64,000 nt of DNA, from contig JAUWAU010000023.1 of NCBI GenBank assembly GCA_030601885.1, positions 28,224 to 92,223 on the forward strand, in the 5' to 3' direction. The notes under the pieces are model-generated. The model did not search any database. It saw only the letters and a list, made by a program, of their open reading frames with translations, and was not told the DNA's origin. This document shows, piece by piece, positions 47,077 through 57,063 of this stretch. The position numbers and the translations under genes were made by a program. How positions within the stretch are numbered: the first letter of the stretch is position 1; the number at the start of each line of letters is the position of its first letter. The DNA is from Armatimonadota bacterium. Its GTDB lineage: Bacteria; Armatimonadota; Zipacnadia; JAUWAU01.

Positions 47077-48000
47077 ATGCCCGGCACTGCATCGCCGCTC
47101 CGCGACGTTGAGGGAACGATCTTCGACCTCGATCAGACAGCCATCCACGACGGCCCCGGCGTCCGCATGAACGTGTACCTCAAGGGCTGCCCTCTGCGCT
47201 GCATCTGGTGTCATAGCCCGGAATCGCAATCCTTCCGCCCCGAGGTCGTGTGGTACGAAGCGAAATGCACCCGGTGCGGCCAATGTGTCCCGGCCTGTCC
47301 GGAGGGCGTTCGCTCGTTTGACGTCGTCGATGAGGACGCTGCAGCGCGCTGTCGGCTGTGCGGCGCGTGCGTGTCCGTGTGTCCGAGCGGAGCCCTCGAG
47401 ATCAAGGGGCAGCAGACAACAGCGGGCGAGCTCCTCGACGAGGCTCTGCGGCTGAAGCCATTCTTTCGCCGCACGGGCGGCGGGGTAACGCTCACGGGTG
47501 GAGAGCCCACGGCGCAGCCGGAGTTCTCACTGGCCGTCGCCGGCCTTTGCGGGGAGGCAGGGATTCACATGGCCATGGAGACGTGCGGCTTCGTCGAGTG
47601 GCGCGTGCTCTCCCGTCTAACGAAAGTGGTGGATCTGTTTCTTTTCGATGTGAAGCACGTCGCCGCGGGGCTGCATCAGCAGTACACGGGTGTCTCAAAC
47701 CGCCGGATTCTCAGCAACCTGCGGCGATTGGCGGAGACCGGGGCCGATGTCATCGCCCGGGTGCCTCTCATCCCATCGATGAATGATGACGCGGAGACCG
47801 TCGGGGCGATGGGCAGGCGCATCATGGAATTGGGCGTCCTGCGAGTCTCTCTGTTGCCATTCAACCCCGCCACGCGGGGCAAGTACTCGTGGCTGCGCCG
47901 ACACGCACCAATCGCCGGGGCCACGCAACAGAGCCTCGAGCACGTCGCAATGCTGCAGCAAATCGTGGCGGACGAGGGGCTGGAGGTCGTCCCGCCGTAG
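47077..48000 (+). CDS. Glycyl radical enzyme activating enzyme (radical SAM + two ferredoxin clusters)
   Basis: HDGPGVRMNVYLKGCPLRCIWCHSPES; CTRCGQCVPACP; CRLCGACVSVCP; TGGEP. Confidence 0.93.
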   Translation: MPGTASPLRDVEGTIFDLDQTAIHDGPGVRMNVYLKGCPLRCIWCHSPESQSFRPEVVWYEAKCTRCGQCVPACPEGVRSFDVVDEDAAARCRLCGACVSVCPSGALEIKGQQTTAGELLDEALRLKPFFRRTGGGVTLTGGEPTAQPEFSLAVAGLCGEAGIHMAMETCGFVEWRVLSRLTKVVDLFLFDVKHVAAGLHQQYTGVSNRRILSNLRRLAETGADVIARVPLIPSMNDDAETVGAMGRRIMELGVLRVSLLPFNPATRGKYSWLRRHAPIAGATQQSLEHVAMLQQIVADEGLEVVPP

Positions 48001-48014
48001 GGGCGTACATGCGC

Positions 48015-49406
48015 TTACTCCGTATCGCCGACCTCTTCTTTGAGCCGATACAGCTCTGCTCTTAGCTCTCGCACGGCGTCCGCGTAGGCGGCATCGTCGT
48101 ATACGTTGTTCATCTCGTACGGATCATTGGCCAGGTCGAACAGCTCCCACTCCGGTTCTGTCGGCTCGTCCACGGCTCCGCTCTTGCCCAGCGGCTCGCC
48201 GTAGTAGTAGATCAGCTTGTACCGTTTGGTGCGCACGCCGTAGTGGGCCGGCACGCCGTGATGGGCCAGGTGCATCCAGTACCGGTAGTACATCGACGTC
48301 TGCCAATCCTCCGGCGTGTTGCCCGCGAGCACCGGCCGGAAGCTGCGGCCCTGCATCTCCGGCAGCACATCGACGCCGGCGTAGTCGAGGAACAAGGGAG
48401 CGAAATCATTGTTCAGCACGATGTCGTCGTTCACCGTGCCGGGCTTGATCTCCGGCGGGTAGCGCACGATGAACGGCATCCGGAGCGATTCCTCGTACAT
48501 GAAGCGCTTGTCGTAGTAGCCGTGCTCGCCCAGGAACATCCCCTGGTCGGAGGTGTAGATGGCGACTGTATTGTCCGTCAGTCCCTCTTCGTCGAGGTAG
48601 TCCAGCAGCCTGCCCACATTGTCGTCAATGGAGGCCACGCAGCGCAGGTAGTCCTTAATGTAGATCTGGTAGGCCCACCTGCGCAGGTCGTTGCCCTTGA
48701 GACCCGGCGGTATCTCCCGCTTGAGGTCGCCCTCGTGCATGTCCTCCCCGATCTTGAGCTTCGCATTCGCCGCCGCCTGCGAGCGATTCCGGTAGTCGTC
48801 GAAGAGGCTGTCGGGTTCGGGGATCTCGATATCCTCGTACATTCTCGCGTGCTTCTCGTCCGGCTCCCACGGACGGTGCGGCGCCTTGTGATGGCACAGC
48901 AGGAAGAACGGTCTGCTCCTGTCCCGGTTCCGCAGCCATTCGATGCTCATGTCGGCGATGAGGTCCGTTGCGTATCCTTTGATCTTCCTCTCGCCTTTTC
49001 CCATCTCTATGAAGATGGGATCATGGTACAGGCCCTGGCCGGGAAGGACTATCCAATAGTCATAGCCCGTTGGGTCCGAGTACAGATGCCACTTGCCGAT
49101 GACGGCCGTCTGATACCCAGCTCTCCGCAGCATCTTGGCGACGTTGTCCCGGCTGCCGTCAAATTCGTCCCGCAGAGTGTACACGCCATTGACGTGGCTA
49201 TACTGACCCGTCAGGATCGTTGCGCGGCTCGGCGTGCAGATCGAATTGCTGCAGAAGCAATTATCCAGCCGCATCCCCTCGGCCGCCATGCGGTCCATGT
49301 TCGGTGTCTCGTTGATCTTCGATCCGTAGCAGCTCATCGCATTGGCTGCGTGGTCGTCGGTCATGACGAACAGAATGTTCGGGCGGTTGTTACTTGCTGA
49401 CGGCAT
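48015..49406 (-). CDS. Sulfatase
   Basis: RPNILFVMTDDHAANAMSCYG; formylglycine motif CTPSRATILTGQ; GGAGG before ATG 49406; no signal peptide. Confidence 0.92.
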   Translation of the reverse strand: MPSASNNRPNILFVMTDDHAANAMSCYGSKINETPNMDRMAAEGMRLDNCFCSNSICTPSRATILTGQYSHVNGVYTLRDEFDGSRDNVAKMLRRAGYQTAVIGKWHLYSDPTGYDYWIVLPGQGLYHDPIFIEMGKGERKIKGYATDLIADMSIEWLRNRDRSRPFFLLCHHKAPHRPWEPDEKHARMYEDIEIPEPDSLFDDYRNRSQAAANAKLKIGEDMHEGDLKREIPPGLKGNDLRRWAYQIYIKDYLRCVASIDDNVGRLLDYLDEEGLTDNTVAIYTSDQGMFLGEHGYYDKRFMYEESLRMPFIVRYPPEIKPGTVNDDIVLNNDFAPLFLDYAGVDVLPEMQGRSFRPVLAGNTPEDWQTSMYYRYWMHLAHHGVPAHYGVRTKRYKLIYYYGEPLGKSGAVDEPTEPEWELFDLANDPYEMNNVYDDAAYADAVRELRAELYRLKEEVGDTE

Positions 49407-49476
49407 TAGAACGCCTCCCGAAGTACGTGTTGCACCCACTACCCCGAAGATTTCGGCCGCAGGCCCACCCGTTGTA

Positions 49477-49497
49477 GCCGGAGCAGCTTGCTCCGGC
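49477..49497. repeat. REP-like perfect hairpin
   Basis: GCCGGAGCA-GCT-TGCTCCGGC, 9-bp perfect stem in the intergenic region between two sulfatases. Confidence 0.6.
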
Positions 49498-49735
49498 GGC
49501 CCCCAGCCCCCCCCGCCGGGCCCATCTTCATGGTTTCAGAGTGTGGCCACGCCACATGATGGCTGCTTCGAAGATTCGGTCGTGTGCCTTTCTGTAGGCG
49601 AGTACCTGTGGCTCGCCACAGCCCCATCTCAGCGCTCCCACGGGCTGTGCGCCAGCCCGGACATCTTCACTGTTTCCGGGTGCCTCAACGGCATATGAGG
49701 ACTGCCTTGGAATCACAAGGAATCCTCGTGCCATA

Positions 49736-51205
49736 TCACTCTCCGCTCGGCCATTTCCCCGCGAGCGGATCATCCTCTCGCTCCTGCCACTCCGCAAGCT
49801 CCTTGCGGAGCCGCGCCACGTCGTTCGCGTGCTCTGGGTCGTCGGCGAGGTTGTTCACTTCCCACGGGTCGGCGGACACGTCGAAGAGCTGCGTGGTATG
49901 CGTCCCATCCACGGAGTATTCTATTAGCTTGTACCGATCGTCTCGGACCGTTCTCTGTATATCCTTGTAGGCGCCGAAGACCGACTCGCGCAGCTTCTGC
50001 TTCTTCCCGCTGATGAGTGGGACGAGGCTTTCGCTCTCGACCGATCCGGGCACCGGGATGCCGGTTAGCTCGCAGACGGTCGGGAAGAGATCGTGGAGGT
50101 AGCACAGCGCGTCGCGCCGCTCGCCCTCCGGCATGCCTGGGCCACTTATGACCAACGGCACGCGCAGACTATGCTCGTACAGGTTCTGTTTCCCCAGGAG
50201 CCCGTGCTGACCCACTGCCAGGCCGTTGTCTCCGGAGAAGATGACGATGGTATTGTCCGCGCATCTGCTTTTCTCGAGGGCATCGAGCACCCGGCCCATC
50301 TGTGCGTCGAGATGCGTGATCATCGCATAGTACGCCGCGATGTGCTCTCGCACGATCTCGGGCGTGCGCGGCCACGGCGCCAGTTTCTCGTCGCGGATCT
50401 TCATCTCTCCATTGTCGAAGGGGTGCTCGGGCATGAAGTTCGCTGGCGTGGGTATCGCCGCGGGATCGTACATGTCCGCGTATTGCTTGGGCGCCATCCT
50501 GGGGTCGTGCGGGGCGGTGTAGGAGACGTACATAAAGAACGGTTTGTCGTCCTTGTAGTTCTGCAGGAAGCCAACGGCGGCATCGCTGAACAGCTCGCTG
50601 GAGAACTTCGCTCCTATGCGTGTGCTCTCTTTCGAGTACTCACCGGTCGGGTCGAAGTCGTGGATCGGCACTTCCAGGTGGTTGCTCATTCCACCGAAGA
50701 AGATGTTCCCGCCGTCGGCGAACCCTCTGTGGTACGCCTCGACGGTGTTGTGCCACTTCCCGGTGGCAAAGGTCCTGTAGCCGGCCTGGCGCATGACCTC
50801 GGGCCAGAGAGCCAGATCCTCGGGGAGCTTCTCTCGGCTTCGCAGAGGCAGATTATCGTGCCCAAACAAGCCCCGCCCGGTGATCAGTGATGCCCGGCTG
50901 CAGACGCACACTGCCCCGAGTGTCGAACCCATGATGTGCGTATGGGTGAATGCTGTTCCGTTCCTGGCCAACGCGTCGAGGGTTGGCGTGATGATAGCAT
51001 CGTTGCCAAGCGCCTGAATCGTGTCAAAGCGCTGATCGTCGGCGAACAGGAAAAGAACATTGGGCCGTTTGTCGGATGCGTTTTGCCCGTTTCTCGTCAT
51101 GGCGCTCACCGGTCGCAGAAAAGATGGCGACAAAATAGTGGCGGCCGTTCCGGCCGCCATGCGGCTTAAGGCCTCGCGTCGGCTCACGTGTTTCACGGTC
51201 GTCAC
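49736..51205 (-). CDS. Sulfatase with Tat-like signal and noncanonical C-V-C-S-R site
   Basis: SRREALSRMAAGTAATILS; RPNVLFLFADDQRFDTI; GAVCVCSRASLITGRG. Confidence 0.9.
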   Translation of the reverse strand: MTTVKHVSRREALSRMAAGTAATILSPSFLRPVSAMTRNGQNASDKRPNVLFLFADDQRFDTIQALGNDAIITPTLDALARNGTAFTHTHIMGSTLGAVCVCSRASLITGRGLFGHDNLPLRSREKLPEDLALWPEVMRQAGYRTFATGKWHNTVEAYHRGFADGGNIFFGGMSNHLEVPIHDFDPTGEYSKESTRIGAKFSSELFSDAAVGFLQNYKDDKPFFMYVSYTAPHDPRMAPKQYADMYDPAAIPTPANFMPEHPFDNGEMKIRDEKLAPWPRTPEIVREHIAAYYAMITHLDAQMGRVLDALEKSRCADNTIVIFSGDNGLAVGQHGLLGKQNLYEHSLRVPLVISGPGMPEGERRDALCYLHDLFPTVCELTGIPVPGSVESESLVPLISGKKQKLRESVFGAYKDIQRTVRDDRYKLIEYSVDGTHTTQLFDVSADPWEVNNLADDPEHANDVARLRKELAEWQEREDDPLAGKWPSGE

Positions 51206-51250
51206 ATTCTCCCATCGAGGCGCTTGCCCTGCAGGGAGAAACGGCAGGTC

Positions 51251-53470
51251 CTACGGGATGCTCCGGAACGGGAGCTTCGCTCCCCAAAGCGGGTCGATAT
51301 TGCTTGCGTCGATGACCTCGTCGAAGTCCAGGGCAGGTATCGTGAAGCTCACGCCCGGCGGGCCGGGTGCTGCGCGCCCCCTGAGCAGCGTTACGACTTG
51401 GGCGCGCGACCAGTTTTCCGCGGCGAATCTCAGCCTACCGGGCGTGGCCCGGATCCCAGCGCCCTGCCCGGCAACTGTGACTGACACCGGCTCAAGCGGC
51501 GGCATCCCCAGAAGCACGCGGACCTGAGCTTTCCCGGCCCGAGTGGACATCTCTTCCCCGGGCAACACCCGGAGCATGTTGCGATACCCCGGCACCCATC
51601 GCTCGCCGCCGTATTCGTATGCGCCAATGTCCGGGGCTTTGTCGGTGAAGCCGTCCGTGAAGCCGGCGATCTTGCGGCCCGCGTCTATCAGGGGCGAACC
51701 CGGCTGCGGTCGGAAGTCCAAGTTGGCCGGATCGACGAGCATCAGCTCCGCGCCGTTGTAGTTGTTCTGGAGGTTCTCGCCCTCGGGGAATGGTTGGCCC
51801 CTCGGGTTGCCGGTGATGGTCAGCGCGGCGTTGTTGAAGATCTCGCTATTGGCGTTCTGCACCGGCAGCAGCGGATGCTGCTTTCGCCACCATTTATTGG
51901 GTTCGGGCATGACGTGGAGGCTAATGTAGTTCCCGGGCTTCTGCTCGGTGCCGATGTGCAACACGGTATTGTGGTGGACTCGGTTATGATCGCCTTTGAC
52001 GATTATGCCGTCTCTGCCGCAGTCCCACACTACGTTGTGATGGACGGTGAGACTTCGGGTCTGATCGTCTCCGCGGATGCCCAGGCCGCCGCCTCTCTCG
52101 GTCCGGCAGCCATGCACCCAGTTGTACCGGACGATGCTGCCGGCGATCGACGGCTGTCCCGTATAGACCAGCGCCACGTCCTTGCACAGCAAGCCTCCGT
52201 CGTAGACGTGGTTGTACTCGATGATGTACTGCTGGGCACGGTAGTTGAGGCTCGCGTTTCCGCTGTTGAACACGGTGCAATTGCGCACGACGCTGTAGCC
52301 GTCTTTCTGCTGCTGTTCGCCCCGGTGCGTTGATATCGCGACATACTTCAGCGAGCCGTTCCAGCAGCAGTCGTGCACCAGGCAGTTCTCCACCGTGCTG
52401 TTCGGGCCGGACATTCGCAGCCCGGTCGTGGAGCTGTAGCCCAAGCTGCAATTCCTCACCGTGTTATTGGCGCCGATCATCTGAGTGGCATCGACACCTT
52501 TTCGCGCGCCGGGTCGTTCGTCGATGTCCGGCACGAAGGTGGGGAAGAGGAGATGGCAGCTCTCGACGAGGCAGTTATTGCAGTTCTGGAAGCGGTACGT
52601 GGTCGCGAAGAAGTGAAATCCGTGAAGCTCGACGTAGTCGGCGTCCGATACATCAAAGGCGAGCTCCCGAACCTTGGCCTCGATCCGGTGCGATGCCGGG
52701 CTGTCTCCCTTCGGAGTCCATAGATACAGGGTCCCCGTATCGGCGTCGAGGAACCACTCGCCGGGGCTGTCTAATGCCTCAAGCTTGCGGGAGAGGTAAT
52801 ATCGGTCGTCCTCCCATTGCTTCGTCTTGTCGGCGTAGTGAGTTATGCCGAGCAGATCCTTGTCGTATTCGAACGTATCGCTCCCCCTGGAGTGCGCTGC
52901 CACCGGTCGGGTCCACGTGTAGAACTGGTGCGCGACGTTCAGCGTGGCCAGCGCGCCTGTCCAGTCGATGCCGGTCTGCGCGAGCTCCGGATCGACCATT
53001 TTCCCGTAGCGGCTCCCCACGCCGGCGTTGGCCCACTTCGACCTGTCGAACAACTCCTCGAAACGCATATTGGGCCAGCGCGCTTCGATCATCATGTTTC
53101 CGTCCATGAATAGCTGATCGAAATCCAACTCGACCTTCGCTCTGTAGATACTGCCTTTGTGGACGGACCACTGGGCCTCGATGAGCTCCGTGCCACTGAG
53201 CGTCACGACTTCGCCCGGATGGGCTGCGAAGCGAATCGGCTTGGCATCCTCGCCCGACCTCGTGAGCTTCACGGTCTCCCGGTAGGTGCCCGCGCGGACA
53301 TAGCAGGTATCGCCTGGCCGCATCGCGTCCGCCGCTTTCCGGAGCGAACGAAACGGCTGCTGCTTCGTCCCGCGGTTATCGTCACTGCCGTCTGGCGCCA
53401 CGTAGTACTCGGCGGCCACCGAGGCGCTCGCAGCCAGAACGAGGCCGAGAACGAGCCATGTGGTTCCCAT
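51251..53470 (-). CDS. Secreted right-handed beta-helix (pectate-lyase-like) protein
   Basis: Signal peptide from ATG 53470; YYVAPDGSDDNRGTKQQPFRSLRKAADAMRPGDTCYVRAGTYRETV; parallel beta-helix rungs. Confidence 0.85.
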   Translation of the reverse strand: MGTTWLVLGLVLAASASVAAEYYVAPDGSDDNRGTKQQPFRSLRKAADAMRPGDTCYVRAGTYRETVKLTRSGEDAKPIRFAAHPGEVVTLSGTELIEAQWSVHKGSIYRAKVELDFDQLFMDGNMMIEARWPNMRFEELFDRSKWANAGVGSRYGKMVDPELAQTGIDWTGALATLNVAHQFYTWTRPVAAHSRGSDTFEYDKDLLGITHYADKTKQWEDDRYYLSRKLEALDSPGEWFLDADTGTLYLWTPKGDSPASHRIEAKVRELAFDVSDADYVELHGFHFFATTYRFQNCNNCLVESCHLLFPTFVPDIDERPGARKGVDATQMIGANNTVRNCSLGYSSTTGLRMSGPNSTVENCLVHDCCWNGSLKYVAISTHRGEQQQKDGYSVVRNCTVFNSGNASLNYRAQQYIIEYNHVYDGGLLCKDVALVYTGQPSIAGSIVRYNWVHGCRTERGGGLGIRGDDQTRSLTVHHNVVWDCGRDGIIVKGDHNRVHHNTVLHIGTEQKPGNYISLHVMPEPNKWWRKQHPLLPVQNANSEIFNNAALTITGNPRGQPFPEGENLQNNYNGAELMLVDPANLDFRPQPGSPLIDAGRKIAGFTDGFTDKAPDIGAYEYGGERWVPGYRNMLRVLPGEEMSTRAGKAQVRVLLGMPPLEPVSVTVAGQGAGIRATPGRLRFAAENWSRAQVVTLLRGRAAPGPPGVSFTIPALDFDEVIDASNIDPLWGAKLPFRSIP

Positions 53471-53907
53471 TGGACTTGGAACTCCCCCTTGGTGTTCGCT
53501 GTGAAGGGCCAGGGCGACGCGCCTGGGCGCCGCATCCCCGCACCCGCGTAGGCGGGCCATTCCTGGCCCGCTGCCTCTCAAACGTGAGATCAGCCAACGA
53601 GCCACTATAGCGCAGCCAGTCGCCCGGCCAACTCGCGGCAGGCCGACTCGCGCTCTGGTCGGCGACACGGCCGCTGAGCCCCGCGGTGGCTCGACGCAGT
53701 GGTTCGCTGGCGCTGCCGGCCATCCTCCTGTGCCTGAGCCGTCCCAAAGCATTGCGACCCTCTCTATCGCACATTTGGGCCCTGTGCCTCGCCTGCTCGT
53801 CGCCTTAGAGGCTACTGTTGTTCTTCGGCTGCTCAGCAGGACGACCTCTCGCCCCAAGCGAACCTCCCGCTCGCAACTCCTCAACGTGCCCCAAGAGGTG
53901 GCTCGCA

Positions 53908-55401
53908 ATGGATTCCAGCCGAGACAAACCCAACATCGTCATCATCATGACCGACCAGCAGCGGGCGGACTTCTCCAGGGCCGAGGGTTTCGCGCTCGAC
54001 ACGACGCCGTTCCTCGACTCGCTGGCGACGCGCGGCGCGCGGTTCTCCCGTGCTTACACAACGATGCCAGTCTGCGCGCCGGCCCGCTGCAGCATGTTCT
54101 CGGGGCGCTTCCCAAAAGCAACTCGCGTGCGGCAGAACGGCGCCATCCGGAACATGTTCGGCCCCAAGGACCTGGTGGACATCCTCCGCGAGCACGGCTA
54201 CTCCATCAACATCAGCGGCAAGAACCACAGCCATCTGACGCCCGACCGGTTCGACTTCAAGTCCCTTTACGGCCATCACGGCGGCCAGCAGCCTGAGCGG
54301 AAGACTCCGGAGGAGCAGAAGATGGACGAGTGGCTGGGGGCGCTCGATCATGGCGTCAGCCTTGAGCCGACGCCCTTCGCGCTCGAGTGCCAGCCACCGT
54401 GCCGGGTCGTCCGCGACGCCATCGAGTGCATCGAAGGCCGCGAGGAGCGCCCCTTCTTCCTGTGGCTCACCTTCGCCGAGCCGCACAATCCCTATCAGGT
54501 GCCTGAGCCGTACTTCAGTATGTTCCCCGAGGACGAGATCCCCGACCACATCGCCGGGCCGGAAGTGATCGATGCGAAGGGCCTCAAATGGCGCTGGGAG
54601 CGGAAGCTGATCGAGGGCAAGCGCCCCGGCTACGATGAGCACTGGCGCCGATACCGCGCCAACTACTGCGGCATGATTCGCCTCCTCGACGACCAGATAC
54701 GCCGTTTCGTGGCGCATCTCGACAGCAAGGGGCTGCTGGATAGCACCATCATCATCTTCACCGCGGATCATGGCGACTACGCCGGCGACTACGGCCTGCA
54801 GCGCAAGGGCGTCGAGCTGCCGGAGTGTCTGGTGCGCGTGCCGCTCATCTTCGTCGGCCCGCAGATCACCTCGTGCGAGACGCAGCGCGGCGACTTCGTC
54901 TCGCTCGTGGACATCATGCCCACGCTCTGCGAGGCCATCGGCGCCGAGACTCCCTATGGCGTGCAGGGGCGGAGCCTCTGGCCCATGCTCACCCGGCAGG
55001 ACTATCCCAAGGACGAGTTCCGCAGCATGTATGCAGAGTCCGGCTTCGGCGGCGTGTACTACGCGGAGGACGACACGCCCCAACTGCACTTCCCCGTGGA
55101 CGGGCCGAGTTTCGACGAGTTGAACTGCTTCACGCAGAGCGGCAACATGAAGATGGTGCGCATGGAGAAGTGGAAGCTGACCTTCGACATGATGGGCCGC
55201 GGTCAGCTCTACGATCTAGGGAACGACCCGGGCGAGCTGCACAACCTGTTCGACGACCCGGCCGTCCGCGACGTGCAGATGGACATGCTCCAGGAGCTGC
55301 TGAAGTGGTGCATCCGCACCGAAGACGACCTTCCCGGCGGTGCCTACGTGCCAAGGCGCGCAGACAGAAACTGGTACACACTGGCGAAAGGCAGTGAATA
55401 G
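53908..55401 (+). CDS. Sulfatase (cytoplasmic-like)
   Basis: KPNIVIIMTDQQRADFS; CAPARCSMFSGR (C-x-P-x-R); AAGAGG upstream. Confidence 0.92.
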   Translation: MDSSRDKPNIVIIMTDQQRADFSRAEGFALDTTPFLDSLATRGARFSRAYTTMPVCAPARCSMFSGRFPKATRVRQNGAIRNMFGPKDLVDILREHGYSINISGKNHSHLTPDRFDFKSLYGHHGGQQPERKTPEEQKMDEWLGALDHGVSLEPTPFALECQPPCRVVRDAIECIEGREERPFFLWLTFAEPHNPYQVPEPYFSMFPEDEIPDHIAGPEVIDAKGLKWRWERKLIEGKRPGYDEHWRRYRANYCGMIRLLDDQIRRFVAHLDSKGLLDSTIIIFTADHGDYAGDYGLQRKGVELPECLVRVPLIFVGPQITSCETQRGDFVSLVDIMPTLCEAIGAETPYGVQGRSLWPMLTRQDYPKDEFRSMYAESGFGGVYYAEDDTPQLHFPVDGPSFDELNCFTQSGNMKMVRMEKWKLTFDMMGRGQLYDLGNDPGELHNLFDDPAVRDVQMDMLQELLKWCIRTEDDLPGGAYVPRRADRNWYTLAKGSE

Positions 55402-55425
55402 TGATCAGTGGCCGGCGGTCAGTCG
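55402..55425 (+). repeat. Heptamer array (TCAGTGG family)
   Basis: TGATCAGTGGCCGGCGGTCAGTCG directly after the TAG stop at 55399-55401. Confidence 0.65.
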
Positions 55426-55467
55426 ATACACCGGCGCCGCGAGCTGCTGCTGCGGCCGTTCTGTAGG

Positions 55468-55487
55468 GCGCGCTGTACGTCGCGCGC
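55468..55487. terminator. GC hairpin between convergent genes (terminator/REP-like)
   Basis: GCGCGC-TGTACGTC-GCGCGC adjoining the stop codon of gene 55487..57028. Confidence 0.4.
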
Positions 55488-57028
55488 TAATCGAAATCTC
55501 CCACTGCCACAGCCCAGTCCGACACGTACGGCGCGGTCCACGTGTGCTTCTTCGGTGCGAGCCGGCCGAGCGGGATCTCCTCGTACGGCTTCTTGGCGTC
55601 CACGGCGACGGCTCTGCGGGCGCGCCCCATCCTCGATAGGTCCATCCGGATGGACGCGGCGTCTTCCTTGCAGAAGACGAAGTGCGTCCCTTGGGGCCGC
55701 TTCAGGCAGACGCCGTCGGTAATGGCGCTATCGCGGACCATGTCCTTCAGGAAACGGTTCTTGAAGAACTCCGCATAGGTGTTGATCCACTCCGGATGCG
55801 GGTACGGCGCGGAGCCGCGCGAACTGTCGTGGCCGCGAGGCAGGTGGCCCCAGATGTTGGCGACCCCCCCGGCCATAGTGGAGTGCCAGAGGCCCCGCCG
55901 TGTCATCTCCTCATCGTAGTCCTTGTCAGGATAGGGCGACGGATCGCGGATCCGGAAGCGGTCCTCGGAAAACGACGGCTTCTCCGGCCGGGCCTCAATG
56001 GCCGCAACGTATGCCTCGTACGTGGGCCTGTGCTGCTCGTAGCCGGAGTAGTCCAGCCCCTCGTAGATCTGCGGGAATTCGATGCCCGGCTTGTACTTAT
56101 TGGGCCCCACGGAGCGCCCGCCCAGGAGGTGGGACCAGCCCAGGTGCTCGTGCATGTACGTGTGCCATTCGCGCAGGTCCTCTTCCTCCGTCCACTCGTC
56201 CAGATCAAAGCCATATCCCATGGTCCACCCCGGCAGTGGCCCAAGCCGAGCCGCTATGTATCGCTGCAGCCGCCTGTCCACGGCGCCGTTCTTCCCCCAA
56301 CGGATGGGCGTCTGCTTTCTCGATTCGTCCCCCCACGCCCAGATGTGGACGATCCCGCCGGCCGCGTGGACCTTCGTGATGAGCAGCTCCAGCGCCTCGA
56401 AGGTGCGCGGGTCGGGGTTGGGGTCCGCATCGTCGATCTCGGTAGAACGCTCCTTCTCGAGGTCGAACCACCGGCACATTACCGCCGTGTGAAATCCGTT
56501 GAAGCCGTGCTCGACGAGGAACGTCCGGATGTCGGCATCGATCTTCTTCGGGTTGTTGTAGTAAGCCGGCGGGTCGTCATACATCACGAGCTGCGGCACG
56601 AACGCCTCGTCGGTGCCCGTGCGCCCCCACTTGCCGCCAAAACTGGTGACGAAGCCTGGAACTCCGGGGTTCGGCTCAATCGTGACCGTCCCTCGCTTGC
56701 CGTCCAGATCCGCGTCGGTACCAGACGTGACGAAGGTCCATCGTCCCGGCCGCGTGCCGGTGAACCGGAACTTACAGGCGCTGCCCCCGGCGTAGAACAT
56801 CCCGGTCGTGTGCTTCTCGCCACTCGCGGGGTGCACGAACGTCACGGTGGCGATCAGGTCGTACGGGTTGCCCTCGAACGTCGGGTTCTCCAGGCTCCAT
56901 TCGAGGACAGGCGCCCACTGGGTGCCCGTTCGATCCAGCGCACCGGCACAGACGGGCGCCGCCAATACGACGGCGGCAACGAGTGATCCGACGACGCACG
57001 ACATCGGCGGTAACGTTTCAGCCTTCAT
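55487..57028 (-). CDS. Secreted DUF5060-domain, glycoside-hydrolase-like protein
   Basis: VLEWSLENPTFEGNPYDLIATVTFVHPASGEKHTTGMFYAGGSACKFRFTGTRPGRWTF, then a barrel-like region. Confidence 0.75.
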   Translation of the reverse strand: MKAETLPPMSCVVGSLVAAVVLAAPVCAGALDRTGTQWAPVLEWSLENPTFEGNPYDLIATVTFVHPASGEKHTTGMFYAGGSACKFRFTGTRPGRWTFVTSGTDADLDGKRGTVTIEPNPGVPGFVTSFGGKWGRTGTDEAFVPQLVMYDDPPAYYNNPKKIDADIRTFLVEHGFNGFHTAVMCRWFDLEKERSTEIDDADPNPDPRTFEALELLITKVHAAGGIVHIWAWGDESRKQTPIRWGKNGAVDRRLQRYIAARLGPLPGWTMGYGFDLDEWTEEEDLREWHTYMHEHLGWSHLLGGRSVGPNKYKPGIEFPQIYEGLDYSGYEQHRPTYEAYVAAIEARPEKPSFSEDRFRIRDPSPYPDKDYDEEMTRRGLWHSTMAGGVANIWGHLPRGHDSSRGSAPYPHPEWINTYAEFFKNRFLKDMVRDSAITDGVCLKRPQGTHFVFCKEDAASIRMDLSRMGRARRAVAVDAKKPYEEIPLGRLAPKKHTWTAPYVSDWAVAVGDFD

Positions 57029-57063
57029 GTGCGACGTCTCTCCTGCATTGGCGCCAAAGGCCC

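Noticed and set aside
53881-55089. 402-aa minus-strand ORF opposite a sulfatase
   Set aside because: Antisense; sulfatase motifs on the plus strand are decisive.
55682-56986. 434-aa plus-strand ORF opposite the DUF5060-type gene
   Set aside because: Antisense mirror ORF without family signature.
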